Shown: piece after piece, positions 22,684-28,804 of the stretch
Numbering within the stretch: the stretch's first letter is position 1
Layout of the letters: every line of letters starts with the position of its first letter
Source: an uncultured Erysipelotrichaceae bacterium
GTDB taxonomy: Bacteria; Bacillota_I; Bacilli_A; Erysipelotrichales; Erysipelotrichaceae
Assembly (NCBI GenBank): GCA_902782955.1
Contig: CACZPD010000163.1
Span: forward strand, 1-28,804
Reading direction: 5' to 3'
Length of the DNA: 28,804 bases
The notes under the pieces: model-generated
What the model saw: the letters and a program-made list of their open reading frames with translations, nothing else
Told to the model about the DNA's origin: nothing
Database searches by the model: none
Translations under genes and position numbers: made by a program

Positions 22684-23987
22684 ACTACAATGAGATCTTT
22701 TATCATATCTATCCCCTGGGACTCTGCGGATGTCCGAAGGAAAATGACGGGATTACAGTACCGCGCATCCGGCGGATACTGGACTGGATCCCGCACCTGA
22801 AAAAACTCGGTATTACCGCTGTCTATTTCGGGCCGGTTTTCCAGAGCGACCGCCACGGCTACGATACCCGTGACTATACGGTGATCGACTGCCGTCTCGG
22901 CACGAACGATGATTTCCGGGATGTTGCGGACGCCCTGCATGACAACGGCATCAAAGTCATACTGGACGGTGTATTCAACCATGTCGGACGCGGATTCACC
23001 GGTTTTCAGGACGTGATCGCCAGGAAATGGGACTCCCCGTATAAGGACTGGTTCCATATCAACTTTGATGATCATAATCACAGGGACGGCTTCTGGTATG
23101 AAAACTGGGAGGGCCATAATGAACTGGTCAAACTGAACCTGTGGAACGAAGAAGTACGGAAATACCTGTTCCGGTGCATCGATCAGTGGATCGGTGAATT
23201 CGGTATCGACGGACTGCGTCTGGACGTCGCGTACCTGCTCGACCATGGTTTTCTCCGCGCGCTCAGGGATCATGTCAAAAACGTTGATCCGGACTTCTTC
23301 CTGCTCGGCGAAATGATCGGCGGCGATTACAATGTCCTCCTGAACAACGGCTGCGACAGCGTAACCAATTACGAATGCAGGAAAGGCCTGTATTCTTCCA
23401 TGAATTCCAAAAACATGTTTGAGATCGGCTATTCCCTGAACCGGCAGTTCGGGCATGATCCGTGGTGCCTGTACACCGGGAAACATCTGCTTACATTCGC
23501 GGACAACCATGATGTCGACCGTCTCGCCAGCGTGCTTGAAGACGAAAAAGATCTGGCTCTGTGTTATGACCTGATGTTCGCCATGCCGGGCATTCCCTGC
23601 ATCTATTACGGCAGTGAATGGGGTCTGAAAGGAAAACGCACAAAGTTTTCCGACTATGCGCTCCGTCCGGCAATTGACCATCCGCAGTGGAACAAACTGA
23701 CCGATCATATCGCCCGGCTGTGCGAGATGCGGAAAGCATATTCTGTCTTTACGGACGGTGACTATGTCCAGCAGTACATCCAGAATAAGCAGCTGATCTT
23801 CCGCCGCCGTTCCGGCAAAGGACAGCTGACCTTTGCCCTGAATATTGATGACGCGCCGGCAGAGATCCGCTTCAACGCCGAAGTGGAGGAAGGAATGGAA
23901 CTGTTCCGCAGACAAAAAACCGGATTCCGTGACGGGATCCGGCTGGAAGGCAAATCTTCCTGTTTCTATTATTCAGACTGGATCTGA
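22680..23987 (+). CDS. Intracellular alpha-glucan hydrolase, GH13 (alpha-amylase family)
   Basis: The 435-residue enzyme lacks a signal peptide and the N-terminal starch-binding domain of neopullulanases, starting directly with the barrel (NEIFYHIYPLGLCG). GH13 regions are DGVFNHVG (I), GLRLDVAYLL with the nucleophile Asp (II), LGEM with the acid Glu (III) and FADNHDVDR (IV). It probably cleaves maltodextrins or cyclodextrins in the cytoplasm, complementing MalQ and GlgP; exact specificity is not visible. AAAGGAAA lies about 11 nt upstream inside nudC. The 3' end overlaps the convergent pseudouridine synthase gene by 19 bp. Confidence 0.92.
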   Translation: MNYNEIFYHIYPLGLCGCPKENDGITVPRIRRILDWIPHLKKLGITAVYFGPVFQSDRHGYDTRDYTVIDCRLGTNDDFRDVADALHDNGIKVILDGVFNHVGRGFTGFQDVIARKWDSPYKDWFHINFDDHNHRDGFWYENWEGHNELVKLNLWNEEVRKYLFRCIDQWIGEFGIDGLRLDVAYLLDHGFLRALRDHVKNVDPDFFLLGEMIGGDYNVLLNNGCDSVTNYECRKGLYSSMNSKNMFEIGYSLNRQFGHDPWCLYTGKHLLTFADNHDVDRLASVLEDEKDLALCYDLMFAMPGIPCIYYGSEWGLKGKRTKFSDYALRPAIDHPQWNKLTDHIARLCEMRKAYSVFTDGDYVQQYIQNKQLIFRRRSGKGQLTFALNIDDAPAEIRFNAEVEEGMELFRRQKTGFRDGIRLEGKSSCFYYSDWI

Positions 23988-24877
23988 CCGCAGGGCTCAA
24001 GCCCTGCTTTTTCTATGGCTTTCATATCATCCGGGAGCGGCGCCTCGATACAGATGTCATTCCCTGTAAACGGCTGTTTCAGCTGCACCCGGAAACAATG
24101 CAGCGCGGGTCTATGGATCAGCTCAGTACTTCCCCCGTACAGAACATCACCGAGCAGAGGATGCCCCGTTCCGGCAAATCCGGCACGGATCTGATGGGTC
24201 CTGCCCGTACGGATCTGCACATGGACTACGGAAAACAATTCCGCTGTCCGTATAGTCTCATAATCCGTAATACAGCTGTTTCCGTCCGGGATAAAGATCC
24301 TTTTCGGGGACCCTTCTGTATCCTGCAATCCGTATACCAGTGTGCCGGAAAGCGGCTCGGGAGTACCTTCCGCAAAGGCACAGTACGTCTTGCGCAGGAT
24401 TCCTTCCTCGCGCTGCCTCGAAAGCCTGGCAGACGCCGGCTGGTTTTTGGCATAGATCATGATGCCCGATACATCCTTGTCCAGCCTGCCGGCTGTGCGG
24501 ATCACCAGCGGTTCCCTGTAATACCCTTTCAGCAGACTTCCCAGATCATCCGAAACATGTCCTTTGGACGGATGGGAAGGAATGCCCGCCGGCTTGTTTA
24601 CCGCCAGGAGATCTTCATCTTCATACAGGATATCCGGAATAAAACCCGATTTCCCGGGCACAGCATCGGAAGGATCCGAAAAGCGCAGCCGGATGACATC
24701 ATGCGGCATGACTTTCTGCGTCACCCGCACCGGACAACCGTTCAGCAATATCCCGTCATACATGAACTTCAGACGGGAGATCTCATGCCTCGACAATCCC
24801 ATGCGCCGCGATAAAACGGCCTTGATCGTAAGGCCGTTATCTGTTTCCGATACTGTATATTCCAGAATCTTCTCCAT
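23969..24877 (-). CDS. RluA-family 23S rRNA/tRNA pseudouridine synthase
   Basis: The 302-residue enzyme converts uridine to pseudouridine in structured RNA. An S4-like RNA-binding domain occupies about residues 1-70 (LSRHEISRLKF). The catalytic domain has AGRLDKDVSGIMI, with Asp as nucleophile; the usual HRLDxxTSG has Gly for His and Val for Thr. RTGRTHQIR follows. RluA, RluC and RluD specificity cannot be assigned. Its ATG is 1 nt after the prfB stop, with a weak ribosome binding site, so it is coupled to prfB. Its 3' end contains a terminator for the opposite strand. Confidence 0.92.
   Translation of the reverse strand: MEKILEYTVSETDNGLTIKAVLSRRMGLSRHEISRLKFMYDGILLNGCPVRVTQKVMPHDVIRLRFSDPSDAVPGKSGFIPDILYEDEDLLAVNKPAGIPSHPSKGHVSDDLGSLLKGYYREPLVIRTAGRLDKDVSGIMIYAKNQPASARLSRQREEGILRKTYCAFAEGTPEPLSGTLVYGLQDTEGSPKRIFIPDGNSCITDYETIRTAELFSVVHVQIRTGRTHQIRAGFAGTGHPLLGDVLYGGSTELIHRPALHCFRVQLKQPFTGNDICIEAPLPDDMKAIEKAGLEPCGQIQSE
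23990..24012 (+). terminator. Terminator of nudC-GH13, inside the convergent gene
   Basis: GCAGGGC pairs with GCCCTGC around a TCAA tetraloop, followed by five T on the plus strand. It begins 2 nt after the GH13 stop and lies wholly inside the pseudouridine synthase coding sequence. Confidence 0.9.
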
Positions 24878-24878
24878 A

Positions 24879-25983
24879 TTACTGTGCGATCTGACTTCTC
24901 AGATAACTGTCGATAAATCCGTCCAGATCCCCGTCCATGACGCCCTGGATATTGCCGACTTCATAACCGGTTCTCAGATCCTTGACCATCGAATACGGAT
25001 GGAAGACATAGGAACGGATCTGTGAACCCCATTCATTTGCCTTGACTTCACCCTTGATAGCCGCGGCACGTTCTTCGTTTTCCTTGATGCGGATCTGCAG
25101 GAGCTTGGATTTCAGCATATTCATGCAGGCTTCGCGGTTCTGGATCTGTGAGCGCTGCGTCTGGCAGAAGACGACGATCCCCGTCGGCTTGTGCGTCATG
25201 CGCACGGCACTGTCGGTCTTGTTGATATGCTGGCCGCCGGCACCGGAAGAACGCATGGTGACAACTTCGAGATCCTTTTCATCGATCTCAATATCCACAT
25301 CATCTTCAAACTGCGGCATGATTTCGACCGACGCGAAAGAAGTATGCCTTCTTGCGTTGGAATCAAACGGGGAAATGCGCACCAGGCGGTGGACACCGTT
25401 CTCCGCTTTCAGATAACCGTAAGCCATCGGTCCTTCGATCAGTACGGAACAGGATTTCATGCCTGCTTCTTCACCGTCCTGGTAGTCCAGGAGCGTGATC
25501 TTATAGCCTTTTCTTTCTGCCCAGCGCATGTACATCCTGTACAGCATGGAAGCCCAGTCCATCGCCTCAGTCCCGCCGGCACCAGGATGGATCTCCAGCA
25601 GGGCATTGTGATTGTCGTACGGTCCGGATAAAAGCACCTGGATCTCGAATTCATCAAACTTTTTCATCGTTTCCGCAAACTCTTCCTGCAGAAGTTCATT
25701 CAGATCCTCATCAAAGGAAGATGCCAGATCCGTCAGTCCCTCGCCCAGGTCGTTTACCGAATCGGAAAGTGCCTGATGCGTATCGATCAGCGCTTTCATC
25801 TGATTGGTCTCACGGATGATCTTCTGCGCTTTCTTCTGATCGCTCCAGAAGTCCGCCGCGGCCATCAGTTCGTTGTTTTCCTCAATTTGCTTTTTCTTCC
25901 CGGCCAGGTCAAAGAGAGGAGCCAAGCTGCTCCAATTTGCCCTGGCACTCTTTGATCTTCTGTCTCATTTCGAACAGTTCCAT
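24879..25983 (-). CDS. prfB: Peptide chain release factor 2 with programmed +1 frameshift
   Basis: RF2 ends translation at UGA and UAA. The ATG at 25983 (GGAG upstream) opens 24 codons that end at an in-frame TGA at 25911-25909 in the conserved CTT TGA C. A +1 shift continues as LDLAGKKKQIEEN to 24879, giving 367 residues. The UGA-reading motif SPF falls at 204-206 and the catalytic GGQ at 249-251, as in E. coli RF2. The uninterrupted frame beginning with TTG at 25925 is the second part only and not the real start. It lies 2 nt after secA, the standard secA-prfB order. Confidence 0.95.
25908..25933 (-). promoter_or_regulatory. prfB autoregulatory frameshift site
   Basis: On the minus strand the slippery CTT (25914-25912), the TGA (25911-25909) and the following C match the universal prfB site, at which low RF2 favours a +1 shift. 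The AGGGGG-type stimulator normally 3 nt upstream is missing. Instead GGAGC and GCTCC (25933-25918) form a 5-bp hairpin with a 6-nt loop, ending 3 nt before the CTT. Confidence 0.85.
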
Positions 25984-25985
25984 CG

Positions 25986-28337
25986 TTATTCTCCTTCGTT
26001 TTGTACTCCGACTTTCATATTCATGCAGAAGGCAACGATTTCCTGGGAGATCGTGCGCATCATGCTTTCGAACAATTCATAGCCTTCATTGACATATGCC
26101 TGCAGAGGATTTCCCTGGGCATAGGAACGCAGACCGATGCCGTCCCTCAGTTTGGACATGACATCGATATGGTTGGACCATGCGCGGTCGATCGTCCGGA
26201 GGGACATCTGCTTCTCGAGCGGCATGACCCTTTCCTTGACCGGGGCGATCTTCGTATTGTACTGATCCCAGATCTTTTCCAGGACTGTTTCATTCAGCAC
26301 TTCCCTGGATTTTCCGCGCAGGTCATCCGCCGATATTCCCTGCATGCCCATGTTCTTCAGCGCTTCTGCCAGTCCTTCCGCATCGACTTCCTGATTCCTG
26401 GAATCGAAATCGATATGGGAAGCGACCGTGTCACTGATCACTTTCTGGAACATGCTGTAGATAACGGAATGGACATCTTCATTCTCAAGGATGAAGTTTC
26501 TCTGGTCATACATGATCTCACGCTGCTGGCGCATAACATCATCATACTGCAGCAGCTGTTTACGGGCATCGAAGTTGACGCCTTCAACACGTCTCTGCGC
26601 ACTGGTGATGGATTTGGTGACTGTTTTGGATTCCACTACCTGGTCACCCAGACCGGCAAACAGGCCTTCCAGACGTTCTGATCCGAAACGGATCATCAGG
26701 TCATCCTGTACGGATACATAGAAACGCGACATACCCGGGTCTCCCTGACGTCCGGAACGTCCTCTCAGCTGGTTGTCGATACGTCTGGATTCATGACGTT
26801 CTGAACCAAGGACACAAAGTCCGCCCAGTTCCCTTACGCCTTCACCGAGCTTGATATCGGTTCCTCGGCCGGCCATGTTGGTAGCGATCGTGACCGATCC
26901 CTTCTGACCTGCCTTGGCGATGATCTCCGCTTCACGTGCATGGTTTTTCGCGTTCAGCACTTCGTGACGGATCTTTCTCTTCTTCAGCATGGCTGAGATC
27001 AGCTCGGAAGTCTCTACAGCGATCGTACCGACGAGCACCGGCTGGCCGGCTTCATGCCGCTCCTGCACTTCGTCCACGAGCGCTTCGAATTTTGCTTTCT
27101 TCGTGCCGTAGATCGCGTCCGGATAATCGATCCTCTTGACCGGCTTGTTGGTCGGGATCTCAAATACATACATGTTGTAGATCTCAAGGAATTCCTCTTC
27201 CTCTGTCTTCGCGGTACCGGTCATGCCGGCCAGCTTGTTGTACAGACGGAAGAAGTTCTGGTATGTAATGGTTGCCAGTGTCGTTGTTTCCTGCTTGATG
27301 GAAATTCCTTCCTTGGCTTCCACTGCCTGATGCAGACCGTCAGACCACTGTCTTCCCTTCATCAGACGTCCCGTATTTGGATCGACGATGACGATCTCAT
27401 CTTCCGCTTCATCCACAACGTATTCCACATCCTTCATCATGATGTAGTTTGCTTTAAGCGCCTGGTTGATATGATGCAGGAGCTGCGTATGCTCCAGGTT
27501 ATACAGGTTCTTGATGCGGAACACACGCTCTGCCTTGAACACGCCCTGTTCCGTCAGCTGCACCGATCTGGATTTGACATCGACTTCATAATCCTCGTTG
27601 TTCTTCAGCCGCTTGACGAAACGGTCTGCCTGCAGATACAGGTTTGCGGTCTGTTTCTGTCCGCCGGAAATGATCAGTGGTGTCCTGGATTCATCGATCA
27701 GGATCGAGTCGACCTCATCCACGAGGGCGAAATTCAGTTCTCTCTGGACACGGTCTTCCACTCTTGTGACCATGTTGTCACGGAGATAATCGAAACCAAG
27801 TTCACTGTTGGTCGTATAGGTAATGTCACAGGCATACGCTGCCCGCTTCTGTGCCTTGCTGAGCTGGCGCAGGTTCAGACCTACTGTCAGACCGAGCCAT
27901 CTGTGGATCTGTCCCATCCATTCCGAGTCACGCTCGGAAAGATATTCGTTGACCGTTACGACATGTACGCCTTTTCCGGTCAGCGCGTTCAGATAAACAG
28001 CCATGACGGATGTAAGGGTCTTACCTTCACCGGTCTTCATTTCGGCAATGTCACCGCCCTGCATGACGGCAGCACCCATGACCTGTACTTTATATGGGAA
28101 TTCACCGATCACCCGGTAACACGCTTCACGCGCTGTCGCGAAAGCTTCCGGCAGGATCTGTTCCAGCGTTGCGCCGTTTGCCAGCTTTTCCTTCAGCCGC
28201 GGCGTTTCCGCTTTCAGTTCCTCATCGGTCATCTGTCTGTATTTCTGTTCCATATCCAGCACGGGCTGGATGGTTTTTTCTATCTGTTTCAGTTTTCTTG
28301 CGTCATCATTGAATAATTTACTCAGTATATTTGGCAT
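25986..28337 (-). CDS. secA: Preprotein translocase ATPase SecA, without C-terminal zinc tail
   Basis: SecA drives secretory proteins through SecYEG. The 783 residues contain the Walker A region MKTGEGKT (100-107), the DEAD-like LVDEVDSILIDESRTP, the preprotein cross-linking and helical scaffold domains, and NMAGRGTDIKLGEGV of the second motor domain. The protein stops at MKVGVQNEGE, so the C-terminal linker and the CxCxSGx(8)CC/CH zinc motif of B. subtilis and E. coli SecA are absent. AGGTGG precedes the ATG at 28337. prfB follows after 2 nt. A promoter lies in the short gap after comFC. Confidence 0.96.
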   Translation of the reverse strand: MPNILSKLFNDDARKLKQIEKTIQPVLDMEQKYRQMTDEELKAETPRLKEKLANGATLEQILPEAFATAREACYRVIGEFPYKVQVMGAAVMQGGDIAEMKTGEGKTLTSVMAVYLNALTGKGVHVVTVNEYLSERDSEWMGQIHRWLGLTVGLNLRQLSKAQKRAAYACDITYTTNSELGFDYLRDNMVTRVEDRVQRELNFALVDEVDSILIDESRTPLIISGGQKQTANLYLQADRFVKRLKNNEDYEVDVKSRSVQLTEQGVFKAERVFRIKNLYNLEHTQLLHHINQALKANYIMMKDVEYVVDEAEDEIVIVDPNTGRLMKGRQWSDGLHQAVEAKEGISIKQETTTLATITYQNFFRLYNKLAGMTGTAKTEEEEFLEIYNMYVFEIPTNKPVKRIDYPDAIYGTKKAKFEALVDEVQERHEAGQPVLVGTIAVETSELISAMLKKRKIRHEVLNAKNHAREAEIIAKAGQKGSVTIATNMAGRGTDIKLGEGVRELGGLCVLGSERHESRRIDNQLRGRSGRQGDPGMSRFYVSVQDDLMIRFGSERLEGLFAGLGDQVVESKTVTKSITSAQRRVEGVNFDARKQLLQYDDVMRQQREIMYDQRNFILENEDVHSVIYSMFQKVISDTVASHIDFDSRNQEVDAEGLAEALKNMGMQGISADDLRGKSREVLNETVLEKIWDQYNTKIAPVKERVMPLEKQMSLRTIDRAWSNHIDVMSKLRDGIGLRSYAQGNPLQAYVNEGYELFESMMRTISQEIVAFCMNMKVGVQNEGE

Positions 28338-28365
28338 GAAACCACCTGCCTTTCGAACGGTCTAT

Positions 28366-28394
28366 ATTATAACGTTATTATGCATCAAACGCAA
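28366..28394 (-). promoter_or_regulatory. secA promoter
   Basis: On the minus strand TTGCGT (28394-28389) and consensus TATAAT (28371-28366) are 17 nt apart, beginning 2 nt after the comFC stop. The leader is about 22 nt and carries AGGTGG. Confidence 0.8.
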
Positions 28395-28396
28395 TT

Positions 28397-28804
28397 TCAC
28401 AGATACCATGATTTATGCAGGGAAACCGAGTAGATCCGGATCTTACGATTTCCTTTCCCGATCGCCCTTAATGCACCGCGGATCGTCGCGCCGGTCGTGA
28501 TCACGTCATCACACAGCAGGATCTTTTCCGGCAGTATCATACCCTCTTTCAATATGATCTCCCTTTCCATTTTCCTTCTTTCCCGGCCTGTTCTTTTTTT
28601 CTGAACTGTGTCCGATAATCTGACGAACGGCTCCAGCATGGGCAGTCCGCAGCACGCAAACATAAGGCGCAGATGATGAAAACCCCTCTCTTCTTCCTTT
28701 TCAGCGGAACCCGGAATCAGGCATATCGTATAGCCATGATATTTTCTCTTCAGACGCTTCTTTTCCTCAAAAAGAAAAACATCTTTCAATGCCTCATCGC
28801 AGCA
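28397..28804 (-). CDS. comFC: ComFC-type competence phosphoribosyltransferase, C-terminal part cut by window edge
   Basis: 135 residues are visible up to the right edge; the start lies outside. The fragment opens CCDEALKDVF and ends in a PRTase-like domain with the PRPP loop LLCDDVITTGATIRGALRAI. This is the ComF family, needed for natural transformation in Gram-positive bacteria and partner of the ComFA helicase. An in-frame TTG at 28789 is not a real start. Nothing lies between it and secA except the secA promoter; the hibernation factor gene often found here is absent. Confidence 0.85.
   Translation of the reverse strand, partial: CCDEALKDVFLFEEKKRLKRKYHGYTICLIPGSAEKEEERGFHHLRLMFACCGLPMLEPFVRLSDTVQKKRTGRERRKMEREIILKEGMILPEKILLCDDVITTGATIRGALRAIGKGNRKIRIYSVSLHKSWYL

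Noticed and set aside
22479..23915. Open frame of 478 codons opposite the nudC and GH13 genes
   Set aside because: It is antisense to two well supported genes, and its composition looks like a codon-bias shadow.
25920..25925. TTG as the start of prfB
   Set aside because: The true N-terminus is encoded in another frame from the ATG at 25983 and joined by the CTT TGA C frameshift site.
1..28804. Mobile elements, CRISPR arrays, phage genes or antiphage systems
   Set aside because: No transposase, integrase, repeat array, Cas or restriction gene was found; the window looks like ordinary chromosomal backbone.

Overview
The window looks like the chromosome of a low-to-moderate GC Firmicute (Bacillota). 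The proteins and the comFC-secA-prfB order suggest an Erysipelotrichia-like anaerobe. That placement is an inference from protein character and gene order; no rRNA is present to confirm it. There are no insertion sequences, phage genes, CRISPR arrays or integrases. The DNA is compact: neighbouring genes often overlap by ATGA, and several stop codons lie inside terminator hairpins.

Layout. 1-2425 (minus): malQ, uppP and the start of a CcdA-type membrane gene. 2526-5309 (plus): glgP, divergent from malQ, then cyclophilin ppiB. 5357-7997 (minus): a GH4 6-phospho-beta-glucosidase coupled to a membrane-anchored EndA/NucA-like nuclease, then the HU gene with its own promoter. 8062-10446 (plus): a D,D-carboxypeptidase and an S66 LD-carboxypeptidase, separated by a structured gap. 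10502-17638 (minus): a small membrane protein, tRNA-Val(CAC), tRNA-Ala(CGC), a beta-propeller lactonase, a HAD phosphatase coupled to an amidase-like lipoprotein, pepV, and pepP coupled to an exonuclease III gene. 17823-19952 (plus): a P-type ATPase-like protein that has lost every catalytic motif. 20035-21450 (minus): a GH1 6-phospho-beta-glucosidase behind a leader of about 316 nt that encodes an eight-residue peptide. 21880-23987 (plus): nudC coupled to a GH13 alpha-glucanase. 23969-28804 (minus): comFC (cut by the window edge), secA, prfB (programmed frameshift) and an RluA-type pseudouridine synthase.

How the genes fit together. MalQ, GlgP and the GH13 enzyme form an intracellular glycogen/maltodextrin set. 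The GH4 and GH1 enzymes would hydrolyse beta-glucosides phosphorylated by a PTS that is not in the window. UppP, the D,D-carboxypeptidase and the S66 peptidase serve cell-wall turnover. PepV and PepP finish peptide breakdown.

Most unusual points: (1) the intact but catalytically dead P1B-ATPase homologue; (2) the leader RNA with a micro-ORF and competing hairpins before the GH1 gene; (3) a recurring start architecture in which a -10 box sits 6-9 nt from an ATG, three of the four cases lacking a ribosome binding site, which implies leaderless mRNAs; (4) a prfB frameshift site with no Shine-Dalgarno-like stimulator but a small hairpin in its place; (5) an amidase-fold lipoprotein without zinc ligands; and (6) a SecA lacking the C-terminal zinc-binding tail.
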